DNA of 64,000 nucleotides from Clostridiales bacterium (GTDB lineage Bacteria > Bacillota > Clostridia > Christensenellales > Borkfalkiaceae): the NCBI GenBank assembly GCA_015055805.1, contig SVHN01000002.1, forward strand, positions 1 through 64,000, given 5' to 3'. Each line of letters begins with the position of its first letter. Within the stretch, counting starts at the first letter, position 1. The position numbers and the translations under genes are program-made. The notes beneath the pieces are model-generated. The model ran no database searches. It saw only the letters and a program-made list of their open reading frames with translations, and was not told the origin of the DNA. This document shows positions 41,101-51,040 of the stretch, piece after piece.

Positions 41101-44100
41101 TTAATCTCTTTGTAAACGCAACATAGATTTACCGTTAAGTTTTATCGAGATAATTTGTTCCTTTACCGCCATTTGGGCAATTTCTTTTCCGTCAATAGTA
41201 ACTCGTGCTTTTTTATGAGAAACAACGTGCAAATCGTATACGCCAAAACCGTAGATTTCATAGGCGTTCGTATCTTCCGCGCTCGCCACAACGTTTACTT
41301 GTTGGGTTGTTGCGTATACGGCACTTTGATTTTGATACGCGATTTCTAAAAGATTATTTTCTTCCACGTCGCACGAAAAAGAAAAATCATCTTTTACTAT
41401 TTCCACGCTCTTTTTATTACCTGGCTTTGTCCAGTCAATATTTAAAAGATATAATTTGCCGCAGTTACCGTTTTTCCAATCCGACCAGTAAACTTGCTTA
41501 GTTTTATCACGCACGAAAATATCCTTTTTAACGTAAGTTTCTAGCAAGGTTTGCATAATATTTGCCGAAATGTATTTAAGTTTTTCATGCCCTGGGTAAG
41601 CATAAGTACAAAGCAAATACGCATAGCCTTTGCCAAGTTTTTTTCTAACTAATAGCGGACGAAGACTTTCTGCGTCTTTTAAGCAGACTTCGGCGTCGTT
41701 CAATATAATTTCCGCCAAACGGCAATCGCCGTCTTCATCTTCATTTTTGGACGGTAAGCGTATTAAATCTCTTGTTGCCGTGTAATCTTTTTCAGCAAAA
41801 TTCACGCACTCGATATTCCCCGACAACTCGTCGCAAGGCTTTCCTATGCTAACGCCAAACAAATCGCTGACGTCACCGTCATTATAAAGTTCGGCATTTT
41901 CCCAGTCGTGAAATAACTTTCTGTCCACTCTTTGAGAGAGTTGCGGAACGGATAAAACGATAACTCCGCCTTGATTAACGTAGGCTTTCAAGCGTTCGTA
42001 ATCGTTATTAAACGCGTCGTCTACGCCTTCCGCATTTTTTGCCATCGTATTCCAGCCCAGCATAAACAAAATCTTATACTGTGCGTAAGCGTTTTGCGTT
42101 GCTTCTATCGGCAAGAAGTCCCACTCGCCGTACGGGTTAGACGCGAAAACCTTTCTAGTTTTATACGCGTCTTGATTTAGTGGCGTTAAATAAATATTCG
42201 GCGCGACGATTTCTAGTAGGTGCATACCTTTTTCCGGTTGACGATGTCCCCACTCTTCTTCGGGTGAGCCGTTTTTGCCCCAAATGCGCCTATCTTCGTG
42301 GTCGTATAAACGTTTCATATTAGCGTTACACGAAGATATTGCAGTAAACGGTGCTTCGTGTCTGCCTTGAATAAACGCAAAATCGACTTGCGGTTTTCCT
42401 TTTCTTGCATGCGTTTGGATATGCTTATAAAACTCAGCCGTCACCTTTTGCTTTTCCGACGTCATATAATCGTCGTTTACCATGCGGTAATATTTGTTGT
42501 TTTGGAACAAACTATCTTCTTCAAACACTAAGTTCGCCCCAAAAACCCAAGGCAGATACATTGCTAGCCAGTATCTATTTATAGCCGTTTCTAATTCCGC
42601 TTGAAAATTGTGTTGCGATGCGACGTGCGCGCCCCAAACGTTTTTGCCATACGCTCTTGCGCTACCACGGGCATCTGGCAAAATGGTAAGGTGGTTTGCG
42701 CAATAGGTTTCGTGACGCAAAATGTCAAAGCCTGCCTTATATGCATACCTTGCGCCGCTGGTACAATCACCCATTGCCACCTTTGCATCGCCTATTTTCA
42801 ACTCTTTATAGTCGGTCTTAAATTTTTCCACCGTCAAGCGTTCGGCTTGATCCATGGTCGTAACCGACGGATTATCAAAGTAATTGCCCCAATAAACAAT
42901 CCCCGTGCGCTCGTGTCCACCCACGGCAAAATTATACTCTTTCGACGCGTCGATAACCGCTTGCAAAAGCCAAGACTTGACTAAACCGTGCATAATAACG
43001 TCGGTATACACCTGATGCTTTTTGCACTTTGCAGCAAAATCATAAATCTTATCTACGGGAACGTTCCACGTTCTATAACCGCGCAAAACGACGTAGTTAC
43101 CCATTTGCTCGTCTATCATTTTTTGCAAATAGTATTGATAGGTTTCGGGTTGGTCTATCTTTATTTCAATACCCGTTTTAGGCTCGATTTCTTCTCGCGG
43201 ACCTTCCCAGATTTCTTCTATAACTGCAACCGACTTCTTCCCCTTGATAGCGTCGGTAAAAGTAATTTCCGCCTTTCCTTTTCCTGTCGCCTTAAAAAAG
43301 TATTGGTTTTCACCATGCGTAAAAATATTGTTGGTGTTTTCGTGAATTTCATATTTTCCACTTGGGTCACACCCGACCACGCCTTCGCTACAAGTAATTA
43401 AAACTTTCGCAGAATTTAATGCAAATACTCGCACGGAAAAAACTTGTCCTTTATTAAGCCATTTCGGGCAAGATAATATTTGTAAATGCTCTAATCGTTT
43501 AGTAAACAGCCTAACCATCTGTGCTAAAACGACTATCGAACCGTCATGGTTGACTATTTCGACTTGGTTTTTGCCGTTTTGCAAAACAGCAGTAGGTATC
43601 GAGAAAAACGTTTCTTCAAAATGTTGCGATTGATGGTCCCAGTCACACGAATATTTACTGTTTTTGTAAACGCTGTTGCCGTTAATTAACACTTCAAAAT
43701 CAGCAACACCGCTTATCGACAGGTCGCGATTTTCGTTTCGGCTTTGAATTACACGAATAGCACCTTGTATTTGAAGTTCATTTTCCTTAGTCGTTTCTTC
43801 AAAAAAATCAAAAGTAGCACTAACACTCTTTCCGCAAGGAACAACAACGCCGTTTACACCGAAAAAGGTGTTTTGCGCCCCGGAAAAATTTTCGCCCTTG
43901 ATGCGGATTTCACCTTGCTTTTGCTTGGCTAAATACCACTCGTCTTTTTGCATATATACGTGCATTGCGGCAAGCAAGAAAGGATTTTCAAGGTCAAAAA
44001 CAAGATGTTTTTTCTCGAACAATTCTTTTAGCGTAAATTTTCCGCTTGCAGAAACAGTTTTAATTTCTATGGTGGTATTTTCATCGCCGTCTACCGAAAA

Positions 44101-44337
44101 AGCAAAACCGTCGTAACGATTACAAATGGTTGAAGTCCACTCGGTATTTCCGTACGGCACGGCAACTGGGGTTAAAACGTGACAACCAAATCTATCTTCT
44201 TGAAATTCCAAACGTTTTATATCAAGCAACTTACCACCCTTTACGTTGACATGTCCGTCAAAACAAAAAGTTGGTAAAAATTTCTCGTCAAAATAAATAT
44301 GTCTATATCCCCAGTCAACAAAAAATTCTACTTTCAT
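41101..44337 (-). CDS. Large cytoplasmic glycosidase-like protein, family not assigned
   Basis: Protein of 1078 residues without signal peptide. Residues 1-370 look like beta-sandwich domains. About 385-660 read as a TIM barrel (YYLQKMIDEQMGNYVVLRGYR, AVGGHERTGIVYWGN, GANLVFEEDSLFQNN), with candidate acids in HERTG and FEEDS. About 730-880 look like the glutamine-amidotransferase-fold domain found after the barrel in GH42-like enzymes (ILFMLGWNTMA, LKAYVNQGGVIVLSVPQ). A C-terminal beta domain ends the chain. This suggests a glycoside hydrolase, but I cannot name the family or substrate. Monocistronic between two terminators. Confidence 0.55.
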   Translation of the reverse strand: MKVEFFVDWGYRHIYFDEKFLPTFCFDGHVNVKGGKLLDIKRLEFQEDRFGCHVLTPVAVPYGNTEWTSTICNRYDGFAFSVDGDENTTIEIKTVSASGKFTLKELFEKKHLVFDLENPFLLAAMHVYMQKDEWYLAKQKQGEIRIKGENFSGAQNTFFGVNGVVVPCGKSVSATFDFFEETTKENELQIQGAIRVIQSRNENRDLSISGVADFEVLINGNSVYKNSKYSCDWDHQSQHFEETFFSIPTAVLQNGKNQVEIVNHDGSIVVLAQMVRLFTKRLEHLQILSCPKWLNKGQVFSVRVFALNSAKVLITCSEGVVGCDPSGKYEIHENTNNIFTHGENQYFFKATGKGKAEITFTDAIKGKKSVAVIEEIWEGPREEIEPKTGIEIKIDQPETYQYYLQKMIDEQMGNYVVLRGYRTWNVPVDKIYDFAAKCKKHQVYTDVIMHGLVKSWLLQAVIDASKEYNFAVGGHERTGIVYWGNYFDNPSVTTMDQAERLTVEKFKTDYKELKIGDAKVAMGDCTSGARYAYKAGFDILRHETYCANHLTILPDARGSARAYGKNVWGAHVASQHNFQAELETAINRYWLAMYLPWVFGANLVFEEDSLFQNNKYYRMVNDDYMTSEKQKVTAEFYKHIQTHARKGKPQVDFAFIQGRHEAPFTAISSCNANMKRLYDHEDRRIWGKNGSPEEEWGHRQPEKGMHLLEIVAPNIYLTPLNQDAYKTRKVFASNPYGEWDFLPIEATQNAYAQYKILFMLGWNTMAKNAEGVDDAFNNDYERLKAYVNQGGVIVLSVPQLSQRVDRKLFHDWENAELYNDGDVSDLFGVSIGKPCDELSGNIECVNFAEKDYTATRDLIRLPSKNEDEDGDCRLAEIILNDAEVCLKDAESLRPLLVRKKLGKGYAYLLCTYAYPGHEKLKYISANIMQTLLETYVKKDIFVRDKTKQVYWSDWKNGNCGKLYLLNIDWTKPGNKKSVEIVKDDFSFSCDVEENNLLEIAYQNQSAVYATTQQVNVVASAEDTNAYEIYGFGVYDLHVVSHKKARVTIDGKEIAQMAVKEQIISIKLNGKSMLRLQRD

Positions 44338-44410
44338 TATTTTTCCGCCCTAATAAAAACAGCGTTTTTACTTATTATATGGCATTACTTAAATATTTTC
44401 AAGCGTAAGC

Positions 44411-44448
44411 ACAAAAAAACCGACGGAAATTTTCCGTCGGTTTTGATT
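44411..44448 (-). terminator. Terminator after ppdK
   Basis: AAAACCGACGGAAA pairs with TTTCCGTCGGTTTT; on the minus strand it ends in seven Ts. Twin of the terminator at 41051-41083. Confidence 0.88.
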
Positions 44449-44464
44449 TTAGTTTAATCTTAAC

Positions 44465-47095
44465 TTAGTTTCTAGGATTTTTAAGCTGAGCCTGTGCCGC
44501 TGCAAGTCTTGCAATCGGAACACGGAAAGGCGAGCAAGAAACGTAAGAAAGACCGATCTTATGGCAGAACTCGATTGACGAGGGGTCGCCGCCGTGTTCG
44601 CCACAGATACCGCAATGCATTTCTGCGCGTACGCCTCTTCCGAGCTTAACAGCCATATCCATAAGTTTGCCTACGCCGTTCTGGTCGATTTTTGCAAACG
44701 GATCGTTTTCAAAAATCTTGGTGTCGTAGTAAGCAGTTAAGAACTTACCAGCGTCGTCACGAGAGAAACCGTAGGTCATCTGAGTAAGGTCGTTAGTACC
44801 AAAGCAGAAGAATTCTGCTTCTTTTGCGATTTCGTCTGCGGTAATGCACGCTCTAGGAATTTCAATCATAGTACCAACTTCATACTTCAAGTTAGATTTT
44901 GCGTTTGCAATTTCTTCGTCAGCAGTTGCAACTACTATGCTCTTAACGTATTTAAGTTCTTTTGCTTCGCCAACTAGCGGAATCATGATTTCAGGAACAA
45001 CCTTCCAGTCGGGGTGTTTAGCCTGAACGTTGATTGCTGCGCGGATAACCGCTCTAGTCTGCATTTTTGCGATTTCAGGATAAGTTACCGACAAACGGCA
45101 GCCACGGTGACCCATCATCGGGTTAGCTTCGTGAAGAGCCGAGATGATTGCTTTGATGTCTGCAACGGTTTTACCCTGCGCGTTAGCGAGTGCTTCAATA
45201 TCGTATTCCGCAACGGGAACGAACTCGTGAAGCGGTGGGTCAAGGAAACGGATAGTAACGGGGTTACCCTCCAAAGCCTCGTAAAGTTTTTCAAAGTCAC
45301 CCTGCTGCATGGGAAGAATCTTGTCGAGTGCTTTTTCTCTCTCTTCAAGAGTATCCGAACAAATCATTTCACGGAACGCGTCGATTCTGTCGCCTTCAAA
45401 GAACATGTGCTCGGTACGGCAAAGACCGATACCTTCTGCGCCTAGTTCTCTTGCCTTTGCTGCGTCTTTCGGTGTATCAGCGTTAGTACGAACGCCGAGT
45501 ACTCTGTACTTATCAGCCCAAGCCATAATTCTACCAAAATCGCCAGAGATAGTTGCGTCTACCGTGGGGATTGCGCCGTCGTAGATGTTACCAGTAGAAC
45601 CGTCGATAGAAAGTATATCGCCTTCCTTGTAGGTCTTGCCAGCAAGAACGAAAGTCTTAGTGTCTTCGTCGAAGTTAGAAATAGCCGAGCAACCAGAAAC
45701 ACAGCAAGTACCCATACCACGAGCAACAACTGCTGCGTGAGAAGTCATACCGCCACGAGCGGTAAGGATACCCTGTGATGCTTTCATACCTTCGATATCT
45801 TCTGGTGAAGTTTCCAAACGAACGAGAATAACCTTTTCTTTTCTAGCCTTCCAGATTTTAGCATCTTCTGCGGTGAAAACGATTTTACCGCAAGCAGCAC
45901 CAGGCGATGCGCCGAGCGCTCTTGCCGCGGGTTTCGCGCTCTTTAACGCTTTTGCATCAAACTGAGGATGTAAAAGGGTATCAAGATTTCTGGGGTCGAT
46001 CATTAAAACAGCCTGCTTTTCGTCAATCATGCCCTCGTCAACAAGGTCGCATGCGATCTTGAGCGCAGCCGCAGCCGTTCTCTTACCGTTTCTGGTCTGT
46101 AGCATATAGAGTTTGCCGTGTTCAACGGTGAACTCCATATCCTGCATATCTCTATAATGATCTTCAAGGATTTTGCAAACGTTTTCAAACTGCTTATAAG
46201 CGTCGGGGAATTTTTCAGCCATCTGAGCGATAGGCATCGGTGTACGAACACCTGCAACAACGTCCTCGCCCTGAGCGTTAGTAAGGAATTCACCCATAAG
46301 TTTCTTTTCACCGGTAGCAGGGTCACGAGTGAACGCAACGCCCGTTCCGCAATCGTCGCCCATATTACCGAACGCCATTGCTTGAACGTTTACTGCCGTA
46401 CCCCAGCTGTAAGGAATATCGTTATCACGACGATATACGTTTGCTCTGGGGTTGTCCCACGAACGGAATACAGCTTTTACTGCGCCGATAAGCTGTTCTT
46501 TGGGGTCTGAGGGGAAATCGCTACCGATTTTAGCCTTGTATTCTGCTTTGAACTGGTTAGCGAGTTCTTTAAGATCTTCAGCAGAAAGTTCAACGTCAAG
46601 TTTAACGCCCTTTTCTTCTTTCATCTTGTCGATAAGCTGTTCAAAGTATTTTTTGCCGACTTCCATAACGACGTCGGAATACATCTGTATAAATCTTCTG
46701 TAGCAGTCGTAAGCCCATCTTGCGTTGCCGCTCTTTTCAGCCATAACTTCAACAACCTGTTCGTTAAGACCAAGGTTTAAGATGGTGTCCATCATACCCG
46801 GCATAGACGCTCTTGCGCCCGAACGAACGGATACGAGCAAGGGGTTTTCAAGATCACCGAACTTCTTGCCGGTAATCTCTTCCATTTTAACGATATATTC
46901 CATGATTTGACCCATGATTTCATCGTTGATCTGCTTTCCGTCTTCATAGTATTTAGTGCAAGCTTCGGTTGAAATGGTAAAGCCTTGGGGAACGGGAAGA
47001 CCGATTTTGGTCATTTCTGCAAGGTTTGCACCCTTTCCGCCCAAAAGCTCACGCATCGACGCGTCGCCTTCACTAAACAAATAAACATACTTCAT
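44465..47095 (-). CDS. ppdK: Pyruvate phosphate dikinase
   Basis: Protein of 876 residues that interconverts pyruvate and phosphoenolpyruvate using ATP/PPi. The N-terminal ATP-grasp part has GGKGANLAEM and the phosphorylation-swivel domain has GGMTSHAAVVARGMG with the phospho-His. The C-terminal PEP barrel has FCFGTNDLTQMTYGFSRDD. AGGAGG precedes the ATG. In anaerobes this enzyme supports PPi-dependent glycolysis or gluconeogenesis. Confidence 0.98.
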   Translation of the reverse strand: MKYVYLFSEGDASMRELLGGKGANLAEMTKIGLPVPQGFTISTEACTKYYEDGKQINDEIMGQIMEYIVKMEEITGKKFGDLENPLLVSVRSGARASMPGMMDTILNLGLNEQVVEVMAEKSGNARWAYDCYRRFIQMYSDVVMEVGKKYFEQLIDKMKEEKGVKLDVELSAEDLKELANQFKAEYKAKIGSDFPSDPKEQLIGAVKAVFRSWDNPRANVYRRDNDIPYSWGTAVNVQAMAFGNMGDDCGTGVAFTRDPATGEKKLMGEFLTNAQGEDVVAGVRTPMPIAQMAEKFPDAYKQFENVCKILEDHYRDMQDMEFTVEHGKLYMLQTRNGKRTAAAALKIACDLVDEGMIDEKQAVLMIDPRNLDTLLHPQFDAKALKSAKPAARALGASPGAACGKIVFTAEDAKIWKARKEKVILVRLETSPEDIEGMKASQGILTARGGMTSHAAVVARGMGTCCVSGCSAISNFDEDTKTFVLAGKTYKEGDILSIDGSTGNIYDGAIPTVDATISGDFGRIMAWADKYRVLGVRTNADTPKDAAKARELGAEGIGLCRTEHMFFEGDRIDAFREMICSDTLEEREKALDKILPMQQGDFEKLYEALEGNPVTIRFLDPPLHEFVPVAEYDIEALANAQGKTVADIKAIISALHEANPMMGHRGCRLSVTYPEIAKMQTRAVIRAAINVQAKHPDWKVVPEIMIPLVGEAKELKYVKSIVVATADEEIANAKSNLKYEVGTMIEIPRACITADEIAKEAEFFCFGTNDLTQMTYGFSRDDAGKFLTAYYDTKIFENDPFAKIDQNGVGKLMDMAVKLGRGVRAEMHCGICGEHGGDPSSIEFCHKIGLSYVSCSPFRVPIARLAAAQAQLKNPRN

Positions 47096-47166
47096 TACGT
47101 TTGTTTCCTCCTAAATGTTTTCCTAAATTGCATTTTTGTTATACTGTTATGTCATTTGACTTATAC

Positions 47167-47195
47167 ATTTTACTATAAATAAAAATTTTTTTCAA
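47167..47195 (-). promoter_or_regulatory. Promoter of ppdK
   Basis: Minus strand TTGAAA (47195-47190), 17 bases, TAAAAT (47172-47167), about 60 bases before the ribosome binding site of ppdK. Confidence 0.65.
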
Positions 47196-47221
47196 CTGAT
47201 ATTAGGGTGCTTTTTTACTTT

Positions 47222-47935
47222 CTATAAAATTTTAATCAATTCTTTTAGAGAGTTAAAAGACTCTTCCGCGCGGTTTTCGATATAATACGATAAAAGTTTT
47301 AAAGCTTTTACTTCAAACGCGTCCATACTATCAAGCCCGCTCTCTGCACGCTGTAAGGTTTTCAAGGTGTCCAAACTGACTTCACGCCCCACGCCGTCAA
47401 AGCACTTTTCGCAATAAAAAGACCCCGAACGATAATCGAAAAACACTCTGCCTTCGATTTCTTTTTCGCACGTGGCGCAACCTTTAACGTCCAACTGAAA
47501 GCCTGTATCTTTTAGTTCTTCAATAAGGTATGATATAAGCTTGCGCCTTGCGCTTCCGTCGCCGTAAGCAATATCTTTTAACACGTTTACCGTAGATATA
47601 AAACCTTCGGGGGAAGTTATGTTTTCCTTATAAAACCGCCTGACGAATTCTAGCACCGTGCCTGCGGCAAAATACTTTATTATATCTTCCCTTACCGGAT
47701 AAAAACTGTCGATTAAACTTGCGCCTATAACCGTTCGCATATTCGCCCTAACCGAAAAAATAAATTCGGCAAAACAAAAAGGCTCGGCTGCAAATTTTAG
47801 TTTTGCGCCTGCCTTTTTTACGCCTTTTATTTTAGCGGAAACTACACCTTTTTCCAAGGTGAACACGTTTAGTATTTTATCGTTTTCGCCAAAGTTTACT
47901 CCGCCCAAAACGATTCCGCTAAGTTTTTCTTCCAT
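47222..47935 (-). CDS. recO: DNA repair protein RecO
   Basis: Protein of 237 residues. The N-terminal OB fold begins with GIVLGGVNFGENDKIL; the C-terminal zinc site has four Cys in two CxxC pairs (CATCEKE and YCEKC). It helps load RecA on single-stranded DNA. The ribosome binding site lies in the end of yqzL, directly upstream, the standard era-yqzL-recO order of Firmicutes. Confidence 0.95.
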   Translation of the reverse strand: MEEKLSGIVLGGVNFGENDKILNVFTLEKGVVSAKIKGVKKAGAKLKFAAEPFCFAEFIFSVRANMRTVIGASLIDSFYPVREDIIKYFAAGTVLEFVRRFYKENITSPEGFISTVNVLKDIAYGDGSARRKLISYLIEELKDTGFQLDVKGCATCEKEIEGRVFFDYRSGSFYCEKCFDGVGREVSLDTLKTLQRAESGLDSMDAFEVKALKLLSYYIENRAEESFNSLKELIKIL

Positions 47936-47936
47936 A

Positions 47937-48050
47937 TCAATCTTCTTCCGTCAGTTTTTTATATAAACGGTAATAAGAAACTTTACCCGTATTCTTAAAC
48001 GCTGCCCAAGCAAGTTCGCTTGGCGTACCGCTCTTTTCTTTTTTATCCAT
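47937..48050 (-). CDS. yqzL: YqzL-like 37-residue protein
   Basis: Small reading frame too short for usual gene finders. It encodes 37 residues, with the core ELAWAAFKNTGKVSYYRLYK matching the YqzL pattern (Trp, Phe, TGxxxxYxLYK). GGAGAAG lies 3 bases before the ATG, and the gene sits exactly between era and recO, as yqzL does in Bacillus. It also carries the ribosome binding site for recO. Function unknown. Confidence 0.82.
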   Translation of the reverse strand: MDKKEKSGTPSELAWAAFKNTGKVSYYRLYKKLTEED

Positions 48051-48104
48051 TTACTTCTCCTTTTCCCAAAAGAGAGTATGTGGATTATCTTTGTTTTTAT
48101 ACGG

Positions 48105-48989
48105 TTAAACTTCTTCGCCGTAGCCGTATTCCTTCATAAGGAACGCGCTGTTCCGCCAGTCTTCTTTGACTTTTACATAGGTGGTTAAAAACACCTTTCT
48201 TCCCAAAAACTTTTCCATATCTTGACGGGCAAACGACGAAACTTCCTTTATCGCTGCGCCGCCCTTGCCGATAAGTATTGCCTTGTGGTTTGCCTTTTCA
48301 CATACTATATCAAGGCTTATTCTATACGTTTTTCCGTTCTCGGAAAGCCTAAATTCGTTTATAATTATAGCAACTCCGTGCGGAATTTCCTTGTCGAATT
48401 TAAGCAAGATTTTCTCTCGCATTATCTCGGATATCATAAACTTTTCCGAGCGGTCGGATATTATGTCTTCGGAAAACAACTTGTCCCCTTCGGGTAATTT
48501 ATCCACTATAACCTTTATTAATTCCTTAATATTTCTGCCCTTTCTCGCAGAAACGGGAACGATTTCGACCTTTTCTTCCGCAAGTTCTTTGAGTTCGCTT
48601 ATCAAAAGGCTTTCGGTCATTATATCTGTTTTAGTAAGCGCAAGCACGGTGGGTACACCTAACGCCGTGTACTTAGACAAAAGTTTTCTGTCATTATCGC
48701 TTATCCCTTCGTGCGCGTCCATAACGAAAAGCACCAAGTCAACGTCTGCAACCGAATCCTGAGTGGTCTTTTGCATTACCGAATTTAATAGGTTATCGGC
48801 TTTATATATACCGGGCGTATCAATAAACGCTATTTGATAATCGTCGGTGGTGAGTATTCCTAAAATTCTATCCCTAGTGGTCTGCGGTTTTGGTGAAACA
48901 ATGGCGATCTTTTCTCCCACCATAACGTTTATAAGCGTGCTTTTCCCTGCGTTCGCCCTGCCGACTACTGCAACCTGTCCACTTCTCAT
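48105..48989 (-). CDS. era: GTPase Era
   Basis: Protein of 294 residues. GTPase motifs GRANAGKSTLIN, DTPGIY and TKTD are followed by a C-terminal KH domain (IIVERPNHK-like region AIIIGKGGAAIKEV) that binds the 3' end of 16S rRNA. Essential for small-subunit assembly. It overlaps ybeY by 4 bases. Confidence 0.97.
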   Translation of the reverse strand: MRSGQVAVVGRANAGKSTLINVMVGEKIAIVSPKPQTTRDRILGILTTDDYQIAFIDTPGIYKADNLLNSVMQKTTQDSVADVDLVLFVMDAHEGISDNDRKLLSKYTALGVPTVLALTKTDIMTESLLISELKELAEEKVEIVPVSARKGRNIKELIKVIVDKLPEGDKLFSEDIISDRSEKFMISEIMREKILLKFDKEIPHGVAIIINEFRLSENGKTYRISLDIVCEKANHKAILIGKGGAAIKEVSSFARQDMEKFLGRKVFLTTYVKVKEDWRNSAFLMKEYGYGEEV

Positions 48990-49540
48990 TGCCGTTCTTC
49001 TCCGCTAGGCTGTTCTTCAAGTTCGACCTTTACTTCTTCCGCTTGAACGGGTTCTTCCACGGGCTTATCTTCGGGTTCGTCGGGGTGCAAAAGCGCGACG
49101 ATTTTCTTTTCTAGATCACGCATTTCTTTCTTGTCGAAATCGGTCATATGGTCGTAACCGAAAAGGTGTAACAACCCGTGAATAATAAGGTATTCTCTTT
49201 CCCTTTCTTCGCTGTGTCCGTACTCTTGTGCTTGCGCGCGAATTTTTTCGTCACACAAAACGATAGAGCCGATAAAGATATATCGACCTTCAAGTTCGGT
49301 CGGGCAATCCTGTGGACGAACGATTTTCCCGCGAATACCGTCCAAAGTGGGATAGGATAAAACGTCGGTTATACTATCCACACCGCGAGTGGTTTTATTT
49401 AAGTTGTGCATATCTTCGCCGTCCTGAAAGACGAGTTCTACTTTAAACCTAGAAACCTGACCTAACGCTCTATACACAGCCTTTGCAACTTTTCTAAGTT
49501 TTAACTTTCTATCAAGACACTCTATAAATATTCTTCCCAT
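48986..49540 (-). CDS. ybeY: Endoribonuclease YbeY
   Basis: Protein of 184 residues. The zinc motif HGLLHLFGYDH near residue 122 and the upstream TDVLSYP block identify YbeY, which takes part in 16S rRNA 3'-end processing. After the fold, about 35 acidic residues rich in Glu/Pro/Val extend the C-terminus; ordinary YbeY ends near residue 155. Confidence 0.95.
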   Translation of the reverse strand: MGRIFIECLDRKLKLRKVAKAVYRALGQVSRFKVELVFQDGEDMHNLNKTTRGVDSITDVLSYPTLDGIRGKIVRPQDCPTELEGRYIFIGSIVLCDEKIRAQAQEYGHSEEREREYLIIHGLLHLFGYDHMTDFDKKEMRDLEKKIVALLHPDEPEDKPVEEPVQAEEVKVELEEQPSGEERQ

Positions 49541-49560
49541 AAATTTCTTCCTTTAAGCAT

Positions 49561-51027
49561 TTACAAATCTATTCCGTCAAGGTTTACCTTGGGGTATTCA
49601 ACCCTGCTATGATATATACCCGTAAGGTTATTGACAACCGTATGGATAATAATGTTCAGTTCTTTTAAGGTTATCTCGCAGTCGTCGAATTGACCTAGCG
49701 CAAGTCTATCGTTTACGATTTTTCTCACCACCGTCTTAACGTTTTCACGCGAACGGTCTTGAAGTGATCTTGCCGCCGCCTCGCACCCGTCGGCTATCAT
49801 TATTATTGCGGCTATCTTGCTCTTTGGCTTAGGCCCTGGATAACAATACTGCGCAAGGTCTACGTCCCCGTCGGTGAACTTTCTTGCCTTGTCGTAAAAG
49901 TAAAGTATCGGCAGCGTTCCGTGGTGTTCCACACAAACGTCGGCAATCTCTTGCGGCAAACGGTTTTTCTGTATTAGTTTATAACCGTCTTGAGCGTGCG
50001 ATTTAATTATGTTTGCAGAAAGTTCGGGCGTTAAATCGTCGTGCGGATTGACGTTGTCCGCTTGGTTTTCCTTAAAAAATTCAGGACGCCTTAACTTTCC
50101 TATGTCGTGATAGTACGCGCACGTTCTAGCAAGCAACGAGTCTTCGCCTATTGCCGTTGCGCACGACTCTGCAATGTTGGATACCACTATCGAGTGGTTA
50201 AAAGTTCCGGGGGCTTGGGTAATAAGTTTTTTGATAAGTTTTGCTTTGTGGTCGGTAAGTTCGGAATACTTAAAGCATGAAACTTTCTTAAACAGAGTTT
50301 CAAACATAGGTAGCAGTATCATAAAGGTTGCTACTGCAAGCGGACCTGAGCACGCGCCGCAGATAAGCGCGACCACTATGTTTCCGCCGCCCTGTTCCAT
50401 AATGGATAAAACTACGCACACTACGGTTGGCAAGGATATTACTACGCTCATAAGCAAAAGTTTAAGACGAGAATAAACCTTATCCATACAAAAACACGCT
50501 ATCGTTCCCGACGAAAAGCCCATTACGAGAACGGGATAATTGCCGATAGAAAATTCGGTCGTCCCGAACGAGTCGAACAAAAAGATAACCAAACAGAAAA
50601 TAATGTTCATGAACACGGCTTTTCTTCTGTTCCCCGTCACGAAAAGTGTAAGCAGCGCGGCAAGCGCAATCGGACGTAGATAGATGTTGATATAACTACC
50701 GCTAGCGTAGCAGATTATAATGGTTAGTTCTATAATTAAGAACAACATCTGCGAGTTCACGGCATTTTTTAGAAAATCTCTGTCTTCAAACATAAAGTAG
50801 AACGCCATTATCGCCAAAATAAACACGAGCGACACCACGAAGTATACGAACGTGGTTGCGTTGGCAAAGTACGCTTGTAAGTCCAACTGATCGCGAAGTC
50901 CATCAAGGTACAGCGTAAAATAAAACAGCAACACCAAAACGATGGCGTTTGATAAATACGTTAAGACGTTAAGAACGACGTCTTTGGTTGTCCATTGCAA
51001 AATCTTTTGCGAATTGGTTTTTTGCAT
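49561..51027 (-). CDS. PgpH-like cyclic di-AMP phosphodiesterase, lacking the extracellular domain
   Basis: Protein of 488 residues. About seven transmembrane helices (25-270) precede an HD domain with NHSIVVSNIAE, CAYYHDIGKLRRPEFF, KSHAQDGYKL and MIADGCEAAARS. PgpH (7TMR-HD) of Listeria and Bacillus has about 700 residues, with a large extracellular sensor between the first helix and the rest. Here only about 10 residues separate the first two helices, so the sensor is missing. It hydrolyses c-di-AMP in those species; activity here is inferred from intact HD residues. Position in the yqfD-ybeY cluster is the normal one. Confidence 0.85.
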   Translation of the reverse strand: MQKTNSQKILQWTTKDVVLNVLTYLSNAIVLVLLFYFTLYLDGLRDQLDLQAYFANATTFVYFVVSLVFILAIMAFYFMFEDRDFLKNAVNSQMLFLIIELTIIICYASGSYINIYLRPIALAALLTLFVTGNRRKAVFMNIIFCLVIFLFDSFGTTEFSIGNYPVLVMGFSSGTIACFCMDKVYSRLKLLLMSVVISLPTVVCVVLSIMEQGGGNIVVALICGACSGPLAVATFMILLPMFETLFKKVSCFKYSELTDHKAKLIKKLITQAPGTFNHSIVVSNIAESCATAIGEDSLLARTCAYYHDIGKLRRPEFFKENQADNVNPHDDLTPELSANIIKSHAQDGYKLIQKNRLPQEIADVCVEHHGTLPILYFYDKARKFTDGDVDLAQYCYPGPKPKSKIAAIIMIADGCEAAARSLQDRSRENVKTVVRKIVNDRLALGQFDDCEITLKELNIIIHTVVNNLTGIYHSRVEYPKVNLDGIDL

Positions 51028-51040
51028 ATCCGTTTCCTTT

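Noticed and set aside
42601-43401. Plus-strand frames inside the 1078-residue gene
   Set aside because: They have no ribosome binding site or domain signature and are shadows of the minus-strand gene.
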